Notes under the pieces: generated by a model
Databases searched by the model: none
What the model saw: the letters and a program-made list of their open reading frames with translations, nothing else
Told to the model about the DNA's origin: nothing
Shown here: one piece after another, positions 18,506 through 26,997 of the stretch
Numbering within the stretch: the first letter of the stretch is position 1
How the letters are laid out: each line of letters begins with the position of its first letter
Assembly (NCBI GenBank): GCA_002783405.1
Contig: PFGG01000020.1
Span: 57,106-121,105, forward strand
Origin: a bacterium (Candidatus Blackallbacteria) CG13_big_fil_rev_8_21_14_2_50_49_14
Lineage (GTDB): Bacteria; Cyanobacteriota; Sericytochromatia; UBA7694
Length of the DNA: 64,000 nucleotides
Direction: 5' to 3'
Position numbers and translations under genes: made by a program

Positions 18506-20443
18506 CTATCTCAACAAGGAATTCAGGTCATCGATCATTGCATTATGCGTAGAAATCACCTTCGAAATCGAAGCAAAAACTTTTTGTGCCAAGGCCAACA
18601 TCGGCACATATTCCGTCAAAGAAGCCGTGGAGGTTTCCAAAGAAGATTGAACCACCCGTGTACGCTGACGTTCCTGCCAACGCTCCACGATTTCGACATT
18701 GGCAATATTGGTTTGGCTCATACTGACGATGTCTCCGGTGCGAGAGACATTATAGGGTTGATGAAAATCGGCCTGTAAATTGTAGATCTGCATGACATTG
18801 GCCGTGTTGCGAATGGTAAGATAGCCCCCAATATCATCGGCAGCCCCCGAAAGATCAAAAACAGCGGTATTGCCATTCATACTGACTGTTAAAATATGCT
18901 CCGGGCTCATCGAAAAAACCAGCCGTCGCAGGGGGTCTGCAGCTGTAGGGGGAGAACCCGCTGAAGCCATCGGAGGCAGGGCCAGAGTTTGCAAAACAAT
19001 ACTGGTACCATTGGCATCTTTTGGGTTTTCAAGCAAGGTAAGCGTACCCACCGAAGTATCATAGACCACACGAAAACCCGTAGAAAAAAGCTGGTGGGGA
19101 TCATTCTGACCAAAACTGAAGGTCAGAAATCCGGCCGAAGCCTTCATATCCAAAATCACATCAAACTGATTGGTCTCCTGAGACTCACCAATCACCATCG
19201 CGCCACGGCCCGCCACCGAAGCATCCGACTGCAAAAAACCATTGGCTTTGTCATGAAAATAAGTCGCAGGAAAACGGGGAGACTGACTGAGAGATTGGAT
19301 ACTGGCATTTACATCTGCGGCAACCAAATCCAGGGCCAAGCGTTTGGCACTGTTATCAATATCTTTATCACTCTGCATCATCGATTCAAGGTTGCCATCC
19401 AGATCAGCATCATCGATGGGATTGGTTGCCAGGTTTTGGCCAATTTGAAAAAATTTGCGCAAAGGTGTGGCATTGGGGCCATAAAAAGCAATCTGCGTAT
19501 TGACTACCCCACCGCCTATATTTTGCTCATTGCGAATAATCAACTGATCGGTATTGGGGTCAAAAGCAGCAGAAACTCTTCCGCCAACAGTGGCTCCATA
19601 GGTATTAATCGCATTCAAAATATGTTGAATCGTATTGGTGGCCGGATTAAAATCCAAAGGCGTGGCACTGGGAAAAGGGCCACCCGCCAAAGGGTTATAA
19701 TCGCGAAAATTCATAAAGCCATTGTCGCCAAAATCAATCGAAAAATCCGTATTGGAACCCGCTGGGAAGGGGGGAATCGTGACAAATCCCGGCGCATCTA
19801 CAGAGGGCAATTGATCGGGGTCATCATAGAGCAGGGTCAGTCCATCGGTGGTTTCGGTCATGTCGTTGCGAATCCGCAGGGGCAATTGGCCATCAATCGA
19901 AAAGACGGTCGATCCATACTGGCTCATCTGCAGGCCATCACGATTCGCTACATCCACAATCAAAAGTGATTTATCGCCATAGCGCAGCAGCTCCTGAGAA
20001 GCCCCATCCGGTTGAAAAAGATCTGAACGGTCCTGTTTGGCCAGGCGGATAAAATCCTGCCCGCTGGAAATCACTTTTAAGCCCGCACTGTTGGTCAAAT
20101 AGCCATTGCCATCCCAATGAAACTCACCATCTCGTGTCAGATAATAACGGCCAAACTGATCCGCCACCACAAAAAATCCTTCACCCTGTAAAGCAAAATG
20201 ACTGGATTGTTCAGAATTGACGATCGCACCCTGGCCCCATTCCAAAGAGGTGGCCTGTACATTCAGGGTTGAGGGGGGAGATTCAACCCCTCTTACAGCA
20301 GTTAACTGCCCCAAACCATCGGAAAGAATCGGACGCACGGTTTTAAAACCTGTACGAGAGGCCCCTTGAAGGTTGGAATTGATTAAGCCTATCCAGGAGT
20401 TAACCGCTAAAAGCGAGCGAACACCTACCTGGGAGAGCGACAT
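18506..20443 (-). CDS. Flagellar hook/rod-like protein with inserted domain, paralogue 2
   Basis: A 645-residue paralogue of the 16424-18361 protein with the same architecture: hook-type N-helix (VNSWIGLINSNLQGASRTGFK), D1 signature (FALQGEGFFVVADQFGRYYLTRDGEFHWDGNGYL), a variable centre with a jelly-roll-like insertion, and a nearly identical C-terminal helix (VVQSSLETSTASLTEYVPML). The termini are much more conserved between the two than the central parts, as expected if both polymerise through D0/D1 and expose different surfaces. It lies upstream of paralogue 1 with a 144-bp spacer and has its own predicted promoter. Confidence 0.85.
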   Translation of the reverse strand: MSLSQVGVRSLLAVNSWIGLINSNLQGASRTGFKTVRPILSDGLGQLTAVRGVESPPSTLNVQATSLEWGQGAIVNSEQSSHFALQGEGFFVVADQFGRYYLTRDGEFHWDGNGYLTNSAGLKVISSGQDFIRLAKQDRSDLFQPDGASQELLRYGDKSLLIVDVANRDGLQMSQYGSTVFSIDGQLPLRIRNDMTETTDGLTLLYDDPDQLPSVDAPGFVTIPPFPAGSNTDFSIDFGDNGFMNFRDYNPLAGGPFPSATPLDFNPATNTIQHILNAINTYGATVGGRVSAAFDPNTDQLIIRNEQNIGGGVVNTQIAFYGPNATPLRKFFQIGQNLATNPIDDADLDGNLESMMQSDKDIDNSAKRLALDLVAADVNASIQSLSQSPRFPATYFHDKANGFLQSDASVAGRGAMVIGESQETNQFDVILDMKASAGFLTFSFGQNDPHQLFSTGFRVVYDTSVGTLTLLENPKDANGTSIVLQTLALPPMASAGSPPTAADPLRRLVFSMSPEHILTVSMNGNTAVFDLSGAADDIGGYLTIRNTANVMQIYNLQADFHQPYNVSRTGDIVSMSQTNIANVEIVERWQERQRTRVVQSSLETSTASLTEYVPMLALAQKVFASISKVISTHNAMIDDLNSLLR

Positions 20444-20477
20444 ACATCACCTGCCTGCAAAAATTCAATATTTTATA

Positions 20478-20506
20478 ATATTAGTCAAGGAGCGAAAATA
20501 AAGCAA
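20478..20506 (-). promoter_or_regulatory. Predicted sigma70-type promoter of the hook-like genes
   Basis: On the minus strand TTGCTT (20506-20501) and TAATAT (20483-20478) are separated by 17 bp, 34 bp before the ATG at 20443. The region is strongly AT-rich compared with its surroundings. No FliA-type promoter was seen. Confidence 0.45.
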
Positions 20507-20517
20507 TCCAGTTTGGC

Positions 20518-21294
20518 TCAGGCTTTTGCCGCACGCAGACGTTGGCGAACCACTTCATACATGGCCAGGGAAGCAGCAACCGAAGCATTCAAGGAGCGAT
20601 CCCCCTGCATGGGGATATGCACAAGACGATCACAATGATTGCCCACATTGGGCCTTAAGCCTTTGTGCTCACTGCCCACCACCAAAGCCACGGGTCCGGT
20701 CAAATCCGCGTCAAAATAACTTTCTTTGGCATCAAGCGCAAAGCCTGTACTCCAGATATTCAGTTCCTGTAAATCTTCAAGCGCCCGACTGAGGTTGGTG
20801 ACCTGCACCACGGGAATATTTTCAATTGCGCCAGCAGAGGCCTTGGCAACCCCCTCGGTCAAACCCGCTCCCCCGTGCCGGGGAATAACCACCCCATCTG
20901 CGCCTGCGGCTTCTGCGGTTCGCAAAATGGCGCCCAGATTGTGAGGGTCCTGAACTTGGTCGAGCAGAATGACAAAGGGATCTCCGTCTTTGTCTTTCAA
21001 GAGCTGACAAAAGGCTTCCCAATCGAGATATTCATAAGACCCTGTGTCCGCCACAATGCCCTGGGCCTGAACGCCCGGACACAATTTTTGAATTTTTTCA
21101 GGGGGCACCACCTGCACCGGCGTACTGCGCTCACGGGCTAAAATCTGAAATTCTTTGAGCATGCGGGGCTCAAGATTATTGGCCAACCAAAGTTTATAAA
21201 CTGGCCGCTCACTTTTTAAAGCTGAACGAACAGGGTGCTTGCCATAAATACGTGAAATCTGGGCTTCATTTGTTTCATTCTCTTCATACGTCAT
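20518..21294 (-). CDS. rlmB: TrmH/RlmB-family RNA 2'-O-methyltransferase
   Basis: A 258-residue SPOUT methyltransferase, probably methylating the ribose of G2251 in 23S rRNA. An N-terminal L30e-like substrate domain (IYGKHPVRSALK at the start) is followed by the knot domain with motif 1 LLDQVQDPHNLGAILRTAEA, motif 2 ALVVGSEHKGLRP and motif 3 HIPMQGDRSLNASVAASLAM. The start is the ATG at 21294; the codon two positions upstream is TTG. It overlaps the biotin-carrier gene by 11 nt. RlmB is more likely than TrmL/TrmH because of the N-terminal domain. Confidence 0.92.
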   Translation of the reverse strand: MTYEENETNEAQISRIYGKHPVRSALKSERPVYKLWLANNLEPRMLKEFQILARERSTPVQVVPPEKIQKLCPGVQAQGIVADTGSYEYLDWEAFCQLLKDKDGDPFVILLDQVQDPHNLGAILRTAEAAGADGVVIPRHGGAGLTEGVAKASAGAIENIPVVQVTNLSRALEDLQELNIWSTGFALDAKESYFDADLTGPVALVVGSEHKGLRPNVGNHCDRLVHIPMQGDRSLNASVAASLAMYEVVRQRLRAAKA

Positions 21295-21781
21295 CTTCAA
21301 GCGGCTCCAATTCTACCAAAACCTGGCCAGTACTGACTGAATCACCCGCTGCACAGTGAATTTTCATCACCCGTGCAGCAAAAGGCGTCATCAAAGCAGT
21401 CTCCATTTTCATAGACTCCAAAATCACGGCAGAAACACCGGCCTCAAGTGTTTGCCCCTCTTCAACCTGAACCTGAAGCACCTTGCCCGTGAGCGGGGCT
21501 TCCAAATGATTAGAAACCGGATCTTCGGGCTGATGTGCTGAAGCCTTTTTCTGACGTTCGAGCAGATAGGTCTGGCCTTGAAAGCTCAAGAGCAGATGAT
21601 TGCCTTCTTGTACGGCATGCACCAACGAAACCTGACTGCCCTGGCGAACCAAAAAGGTCCCGGCCTCTAATTCCTGAACCGACACCGTCTGTGATTCTGC
21701 CTCAGCGCTAAAGAGAAACTGCTGATCCTGCCACTTGCCATCCAAGTCATAGAGACTGTGGTGGTGTTTAAAGACAGGCAT
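21284..21781 (-). CDS. Biotin carboxyl carrier-like protein
   Basis: A 165-residue protein. The C-terminal 70 residues are a biotinyl/lipoyl domain (PLTGKVLQVQVEEGQTLEAG, then ESMKMETALMTPFAARV, where the Lys of MKM would be biotinylated). The first 90 residues resemble the beta-strand-rich domain before the biotin domain in acyl-CoA carboxylase alpha subunits. No carboxylase or carboxyltransferase gene is in the window, so its partner must be elsewhere. Its ATG overlaps the deoC stop by one base. It may be a remnant or a stand-alone carrier of a pyruvate, acetyl-CoA or propionyl-CoA carboxylase. Confidence 0.85.
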   Translation of the reverse strand: MPVFKHHHSLYDLDGKWQDQQFLFSAEAESQTVSVQELEAGTFLVRQGSQVSLVHAVQEGNHLLLSFQGQTYLLERQKKASAHQPEDPVSNHLEAPLTGKVLQVQVEEGQTLEAGVSAVILESMKMETALMTPFAARVMKIHCAAGDSVSTGQVLVELEPLEDDV

Positions 21782-23181
21782 TAATACTTGCCCCCGCCAC
21801 TGGCTTTGGTGCCCGTTGCAATCGCAATACTGGCACTGGCGCCAATTCGGGTCGCTCCGGCCTGAACCATTTTAATCGCGGTTTCACGATCGCGAATGCC
21901 ACCCGAAGCTTTGACTTCCATATCGGGTCGAATCGTTCTGCGCATCAGGGCCACATCCTGCTCGGTCGCACCGCCTGGGCCAAAACCTGTTGAGGTTTTG
22001 ACAAAATGGGCACCGGCCTTTTCAGAAAGCTGGCAGGCAATGACTTTTTCTGAATCACTCAGCAGTGCGGTTTCAAAGATCACCTTAACCGTATTGCCTG
22101 AAGCAGCCTGAACCACTGCACGAATATCTTCTTCGACCAACTTCTCTTTGCCACTCTTGAGGGCCCCCACATTGATGACCATGTCAATTTCCTGAGCACC
22201 ATTGGCTACCGCATGTCGGGTTTCATCGGCTTTGGTCTGGGAATCAGTCGCACCCAAGGGGAAACCGATCACTGTACAGACCTTAACAGGCGTGCCTTTC
22301 AGCAATTGTGCACAGAGCGAAACCCAGGTCGGGTTCACACAGACCGAAGCAAAACTGTATTCTTTGGCTTCGGCACAGAGCTGTCGCACCTGGGCTTCGG
22401 TAGCTTCAGCTTTCAAGAGGGTATGATCGATCAAGGGGGCCAAATCAGCGGGAACCGGATGCATTCCCAAACTGGTTGCCACACGCTGGGCTCCGGCCTG
22501 AACCAGACTACGCACCCGGTCTGTACAGGCCGTCGCACAATTTCCATGCAATTCACAGCCTTGGCAATTGGCGGGTAAAGCAGGAGCGGCCTTCACACCT
22601 GCACCGGCAAGCGGCTGAGAAATATTCAAGGGCAAAGGAGGCAAAGGCAAAATATGTTCAAGATCGGTCAGACGTCCCAATTTAACACCCAGGGTGCTCA
22701 ATTTTTTGCCCAAATCAGCCTCATGCTCCAACAGAAAATCGTCAAGCAACAAAGCTGTCTTGCTGCGGCTCAGGGCCTCGACCACCAAAGCAGAAACAAG
22801 ATTTTCACGGTTCATGCGGCTGATCTGCTGCATCAAGGTTCGGTTGGCCCCAACAATCGCCACACGGTCGACACTGTCGAGCAGGGCTTTGGCCTGGCCA
22901 GGACGGGCTTCAGGCGAAACAAAGCTCACTTCCAAGCCCTGGGCCGCAAAGGGCGCTCCGGTCCACAGGCCCTGGGCCCATTTGGGTGCCAAAAGCTGTA
23001 AGTGGGCACGGGATTTCCATTTTCCCAATTTGGCCAGAACAGGTTGCAGATCCAGATCTGATCGGGAAAAAACGATCAGCACCCGGCTGTAGGGAATCGC
23101 AGGAGAATGAGGAGCCTGCCCCAGATAGAGTTCTGCGAGCAATTCACGGGTTACTTCTTCAGCAATTTTTTCAATATTCAT
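21781..23181 (-). CDS. deoC: Deoxyribose-phosphate aldolase with N-terminal extension
   Basis: A 466-residue protein whose C-terminal part (about 240-460) is DeoC, which cleaves 2-deoxyribose 5-phosphate into glyceraldehyde 3-phosphate and acetaldehyde. Key residues are visible: Asp in [11 protein letters not shown], the Schiff-base Lys in [13 protein letters not shown] and the second Lys in [10 protein letters not shown]. The N-terminal 180 residues form an unassigned alpha/beta domain starting with an amphipathic helix ([18 protein letters not shown]) of the sort used to target enzymes to bacterial microcompartments. A linker contains [18 protein letters not shown], a four-Cys cluster that could bind metal. 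Usual DeoC is 220-260 residues. Operon: rpiB (3 nt upstream), deoC, biotin carrier, rlmB. Confidence 0.9.
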   Translation of the reverse strand: MNIEKIAEEVTRELLAELYLGQAPHSPAIPYSRVLIVFSRSDLDLQPVLAKLGKWKSRAHLQLLAPKWAQGLWTGAPFAAQGLEVSFVSPEARPGQAKALLDSVDRVAIVGANRTLMQQISRMNRENLVSALVVEALSRSKTALLLDDFLLEHEADLGKKLSTLGVKLGRLTDLEHILPLPPLPLNISQPLAGAGVKAAPALPANCQGCELHGNCATACTDRVRSLVQAGAQRVATSLGMHPVPADLAPLIDHTLLKAEATEAQVRQLCAEAKEYSFASVCVNPTWVSLCAQLLKGTPVKVCTVIGFPLGATDSQTKADETRHAVANGAQEIDMVINVGALKSGKEKLVEEDIRAVVQAASGNTVKVIFETALLSDSEKVIACQLSEKAGAHFVKTSTGFGPGGATEQDVALMRRTIRPDMEVKASGGIRDRETAIKMVQAGATRIGASASIAIATGTKASGGGKY

Positions 23182-23184
23182 AGT

Positions 23185-23643
23185 TTATTTCCCGAATCCA
23201 TAAATTTGCTTTTCAAGATGAAGAATTTTGTCGATTCGTTTCTGATGGCGCTGTTCAAAACTTGTCTCGAGCCAGACTTTCACGATTTCCTGGGCCAATC
23301 CGGGCCCAACCACCTGTGAACCCAGGGTCAAAATATTGGCCTGGTTGTGCGCACGGCTGTTGCGCGCCATATAAATATCATTGCAGTTTCCAGCCCGCAC
23401 ACCCGGCAGTTTATTCGCGACAATCGCACTGCCAATGCCTGCACCATCTACAATAATGCCCAAAGGGAATTGCCCCTCGGCCACGGCCGCTGCCACCAGA
23501 AAGGCGAAATCCGGATAATCTACCGCCTCGGTACTGTGCGTGCCAAAATCTACCACTTCATAATGAAAGGTATCTTTAATATATTGCTTGAGTTTTTCTT
23601 TCAGTTCGTAACCGCCATGGTCACTGCCAATTGCCAGTTTCAT
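23185..23643 (-). CDS. rpiB: Ribose-5-phosphate isomerase B
   Basis: A 152-residue enzyme interconverting ribose 5-phosphate and ribulose 5-phosphate. The N-terminal MKLAIGSDHGGYELK has the Asp-His pair of RpiB, GIIVDGAGIGSAIVANK corresponds to the active-site segment (with Gly-Ala where many RpiB have Cys-Gly-Thr-Gly), and NDIYMARNSRAHNQANILTLGSQVVG is the conserved C-terminal stretch. The ATG at 23643 is chosen because upstream residues are unlike the family. The usual catalytic Cys of the GTGIG loop is replaced, as in some LacA/RpiB variants. First gene of the deoC operon. Confidence 0.92.
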   Translation of the reverse strand: MKLAIGSDHGGYELKEKLKQYIKDTFHYEVVDFGTHSTEAVDYPDFAFLVAAAVAEGQFPLGIIVDGAGIGSAIVANKLPGVRAGNCNDIYMARNSRAHNQANILTLGSQVVGPGLAQEIVKVWLETSFEQRHQKRIDKILHLEKQIYGFGK

Positions 23644-23788
23644 GCTCTGTAACCTGCGCTTGAGATAGGCGGGCCAGACCCGGCCTGCCGCAGGGTATCT
23701 TAGCACGGAACCGGGCTTGCGTCACGCTCCCGGCATCAAAACCAAGTTTGGAAAAACTTGAAAGCATCGATCCTGAAATTTTGAAAAC

Positions 23789-23808
23789 TTATCGCTTGAA
23801 AGCGATAA
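23789..23808. promoter_or_regulatory. 20-bp near-perfect palindrome, candidate operator
   Basis: TTATCGCTTGAAAGCGATAA consists of two perfect 9-bp half-sites separated by 2 bp. The loop is too short for a stable RNA hairpin, so a dimeric DNA-binding regulator is the better reading. It lies about 80 bp upstream of the cytochrome genes and 45 bp upstream of a TATAAT at 23852-23857. Confidence 0.5.
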
Positions 23809-23890
23809 AATAAGCTAGCATAATTGAATAAAAAATATCATAATTAATGAATATAATAAAAGAGCAGGCAAAAAGTTTTTGAGACAAGGT

Positions 23891-24460
23891 ATGCCCCCTA
23901 AAAACCTCATCCTGGGATGGTTCCTGATCACCGTTTTGCTTTGGGGTTGCAATAGCCCTGAAGAAGTCAAGCCAACCCCTTCAGCAACCGCTCCAGCTGC
24001 CACAGCAACGGCGGGAACCCAAACCTCTGCAACCCCCACAGCTTCTCCCAGTCCAGCCATTGCTTACAGTGAAGTTTTCAGAATTACCTATTTCAGTTGC
24101 CTGCCCTGCCATAACCGCAAGACCTTGCCCCAGGTCATCGAAAGGGTCAAGGCTGCGCATTTTGATACCGTCGATGGCGAAGACCGTTTGCGTGTTCTGG
24201 CTGAACTCGAAGGCTTAAAAGACCGTCAGGACAAAGGAGAAGCTCTCGGGTTCAGCAGTGGCCAAGAAGAACTCATGCATTTGTTTGGTGGCATTCCAGG
24301 TGGTTTTTATATCATGCTTGAAAGAGGGGTGATGCCCCCGCCGTGGGCCCCGGATCTGATGCAAGCCATTGATTGGCCCAATTATGAACGCCTGAGCATT
24401 GAGAACCGAGCCAAACTTTTGCAATTCGCCAAACCTCATTCTGAGAGGTATATCCCATGA
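23891..24460 (+). CDS. Monohaem c-type cytochrome lipoprotein
   Basis: A 189-residue exported protein. The signal segment ILGWFLITVLLWGC ends in a lipobox-like LLWGC, so the Cys is probably lipidated. A Pro/Thr/Ala/Ser linker (about 25-60) precedes one haem motif, CLPCH. The region after it has no standard cytochrome c fold by eye; MPPPW near residue 150 could supply a Met ligand. The start is uncertain between a TTG at 23879 and this ATG at 23891. It overlaps the peroxidase gene by 4 nt (ATGA) and is likely its electron donor or partner. Confidence 0.75.
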   Translation: MPPKNLILGWFLITVLLWGCNSPEEVKPTPSATAPAATATAGTQTSATPTASPSPAIAYSEVFRITYFSCLPCHNRKTLPQVIERVKAAHFDTVDGEDRLRVLAELEGLKDRQDKGEALGFSSGQEELMHLFGGIPGGFYIMLERGVMPPPWAPDLMQAIDWPNYERLSIENRAKLLQFAKPHSERYIP

Positions 24461-25542
24461 AAAAACAATTCACTCTGCTCTCTTGCCTGGGGCTTTTGGC
24501 CTGTACTCCCAATCCGCTTGAGAAACAAAGCCAACCCAGCCCCCAGGCCTCGGCTTCAGCCAGTGCAAGCGCCAGTGCCAGTGCCAGTGCCAGTGCCAGT
24601 CTGCCGCCCATTTCTTCGGAAGATTTGGCGCTGATCACGGAGGCCAATCTTCATTTTCAGGCTTTAACAGCCAAAACCACGCCCAACCCAGATCAAGTAG
24701 CATTGGGAAAAATGCTCTTTTACGATCCCCGCTTGTCAATCAACAATAAGATCAGCTGCAAATCCTGCCACAATCTTGAGAGCTTTGGTGTCGACAACCG
24801 CGCCACTTCCCTGGGCCATGTTTCACAAACCGGAACCCGCAATGCCCCCACGGTTTTAAACGCCGTCTACAATAAAACCCAGTTCTGGGATGGCCGCGCC
24901 AAAGATCTGCAAGATCAGGCCGGACAACCGATTTTAAACCCCTTGGAAATGGCCATGCCCAGTGAAAATGCAGTGATTCAAAAACTGTCAAAGATCTCAG
25001 GTTACCGCGACTCCTTTCAAAAGGCCTTTCCAGGTCAGGAAAATGCACTGACCTATGCCAATCTGAGCCTGGCCCTTGCCCGTTTCGAAGAAACCCTGAT
25101 TACGCCAGGACGCTTTGATCAATTTCTGCAGGGAGATGGAAAAGCCCTGAACGACGCAGAAAAAAAAGGGCTCAAAGCGTTTATGAACAAGGGTTGCGTC
25201 GCCTGCCACAATGGCCCAGGCCTGGGCGGCGAAAGTTTTCAGAAATTTGGAGTAATTGCCCCCTATCCCCACCAGACCGATCCTGGGCGCTATGAAGTGA
25301 GTAAACTTGAAAAAGATCGCTATCTGTTCAAAGTGCCTTTACTTCGCAATATTGAACATACCCAGCCCTATTTTCACGATGGGAAAATCGCCGATCTCAA
25401 AGAAGCTGTGCGGATCATGGCCAAAACTGAATTTGGGGATGACTATAGCGAAGCCCAAATTGAAGAACTGGTCACGTTTCTGAAAAGCCTGAGTGGCCTT
25501 GTGCCTGCAGAAGCCAAAGCAGCGCCTGTTTTGCCCCCATAA
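24457..25542 (+). CDS. Di-haem cytochrome c peroxidase lipoprotein (CCP/MauG family)
   Basis: A 361-residue periplasmic enzyme that reduces hydrogen peroxide with electrons from a c-type cytochrome. The signal peptide ends LLAC, a lipobox. A low-complexity linker of alternating Ala and Ser (about 30-48) follows. Two haem motifs are present: CKSCH near residue 107 and CVACH near 247. Also visible: GKMLFYDPRLS at the start of the catalytic domain, RNAPTVLN, FWDGRAKDL, and C-terminal VPLLRNIEHTQPYFHDGKI, all CCP hallmarks. Length of the catalytic part is normal. Coupled to the upstream cytochrome gene. Confidence 0.94.
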   Translation: MKKQFTLLSCLGLLACTPNPLEKQSQPSPQASASASASASASASASASLPPISSEDLALITEANLHFQALTAKTTPNPDQVALGKMLFYDPRLSINNKISCKSCHNLESFGVDNRATSLGHVSQTGTRNAPTVLNAVYNKTQFWDGRAKDLQDQAGQPILNPLEMAMPSENAVIQKLSKISGYRDSFQKAFPGQENALTYANLSLALARFEETLITPGRFDQFLQGDGKALNDAEKKGLKAFMNKGCVACHNGPGLGGESFQKFGVIAPYPHQTDPGRYEVSKLEKDRYLFKVPLLRNIEHTQPYFHDGKIADLKEAVRIMAKTEFGDDYSEAQIEELVTFLKSLSGLVPAEAKAAPVLPP

Positions 25543-25593
25543 ATCACAAGCCAGAAAAGCTGCGCCCCAAGGCCACACAATCAGCTTCCTGAG

Positions 25594-26874
25594 TCAGGCA
25601 TAAAGGGGGTGATTTTGAAGATATTCGGCAACCTCAGGCAGCACCGATTTCTGCCAACCCGATTGCCCTGTTTGCAGGGCTTCACGGATCTGTGTCGAGG
25701 CGATGGGTTGATCAAAGGCTAGAAAGTGACAGTGTTCTTTCCAAGTCTCAGCCGCTTGAGCGGCCTCAGGCCCAAACCCCAGCGAATTTTTGCGCCCGCA
25801 AACCCACAACTGGGTTCCCTCTGCAAAAAGCCGCTCAAGCCCTTCGCTGAGCCCGCCGCTTAAACTTTGGTAATAGCGGGGTTCAAACACCCGGTAGTAG
25901 AGGTCTTCTCCACAGACAAAATCAAGCTGGGTGATCTGACCCTCAGCCCTGAACAATTCAGCGGTCTGGTAAAGTGCCGGTGTGCGCGTCAAGGCAACCG
26001 GCCAGTTTTGAAAAGCCAACATGCTCAAGCGGTGCGCCAGATTATCAAGCGCGGCAGTCCCTTTATCCGCATTGTTGAGACTGATCTCAAGCACAGGCAA
26101 AAGCTCTGGCTGCTCGCTCAAAACGGCCTGTGGCATGGCCAGATGCGCCAAAGTGACAGGGTTAAAGGAACCCTTGTGAAGCAGAATGTTTTTACCGCGC
26201 AGAAACTCAAGCGGACGCATAGGCAGCAAGCGCCCGGCTTGGGGTAAAAACAAGAGCAGGCCATGTGGCTGTTTCTGCATCAACTGACCTGCTTGCAGAT
26301 AGGTTTGAAAGGGTGATTCATGCCAGGCCAGCCACACATCAAGCTCAAGCCCCACAGGTATCTCAAGCGTCTCCAGTACCAGCCCATCCTCTTGCGCCAA
26401 CTGGGCCAGTAAATGCACGCCCAAAACCCCCAGCGCGAATTGTTGTTCCAAACGCTCAGCTTGTTTCAAGCGCAGATGCAAGGTCCAGCCACGACCGTCA
26501 GAAAGCGCCAAAGCCAACCAGGCATGGCAATCTCCCTGTGCCATGCCTGAACGAACCGCGCCACTGATGGCCAGAGAGAAAAATTTATCGGCTGTGCTTA
26601 AATTCTTACGCGCCCAGCTCTCAACCGTGCTTTGGGCAATCGAGCGACTCTGTTCTCCATAAAAAGTGACTTGGATTTCTTTGGCATAGGAACAACGCCC
26701 TGCCCAAAGCGTTTGAGAGGCACCGGAAACGGTCTGCAAAAGCGTTTGAATCCAGCCCCCTGTTCCGACTTCTTCAAGCACGCCATGCCAGGGGGAGGCA
26801 TGCAAAGCAAGAATCTCAGGCTCTAAAGCCTGGATTTGTGTTTCAAGTGCAGCATTTTTTTCTGTGAAGGCCAT
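25594..26874 (-). CDS. CinA-like domain fused to nicotinate/NMN adenylyltransferase-like domain
   Basis: A 426-residue two-domain protein. Residues about 20-190 resemble the CinA C-terminal domain (NMN amidase PncC), but the catalytic motif AESCTGG reads EEVGTGG (residues 34-40), so the nucleophilic Ser is Val36. Residues about 225-425 resemble NadD/NMNAT-type nucleotidyltransferases: GSFNPVTLAHLAM stands for the (H/T)xGH motif as TLAH, followed by DFVCGEDLYYR and, near the C-terminus, ASTQIREAL (the ISSTxIR motif). Both domains belong to pyridine-nucleotide metabolism. The first may bind NMN or nicotinate mononucleotide without cleaving it. Start ATG at 26874 with AGAGG 6-7 nt upstream. Confidence 0.78.
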   Translation of the reverse strand: MAFTEKNAALETQIQALEPEILALHASPWHGVLEEVGTGGWIQTLLQTVSGASQTLWAGRCSYAKEIQVTFYGEQSRSIAQSTVESWARKNLSTADKFFSLAISGAVRSGMAQGDCHAWLALALSDGRGWTLHLRLKQAERLEQQFALGVLGVHLLAQLAQEDGLVLETLEIPVGLELDVWLAWHESPFQTYLQAGQLMQKQPHGLLLFLPQAGRLLPMRPLEFLRGKNILLHKGSFNPVTLAHLAMPQAVLSEQPELLPVLEISLNNADKGTAALDNLAHRLSMLAFQNWPVALTRTPALYQTAELFRAEGQITQLDFVCGEDLYYRVFEPRYYQSLSGGLSEGLERLFAEGTQLWVCGRKNSLGFGPEAAQAAETWKEHCHFLAFDQPIASTQIREALQTGQSGWQKSVLPEVAEYLQNHPLYA

Positions 26875-26997
26875 CCCAAACCTCTCATTCTCAGGTTCAA
26901 ACTATGACAGGCCCATCCAATAAACGTCAAGCCCGAGGAAACCCCCTGCCTCAAACCCTCATCCGATGCTAAGATACTTCTTTTGGAGGTAAGCAGT

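Noticed and set aside
16424-20443. Prophage tail or fibre genes
   Set aside because: The D0/D1 and C-terminal hook signatures fit axial flagellar proteins better, and no phage gene is nearby.
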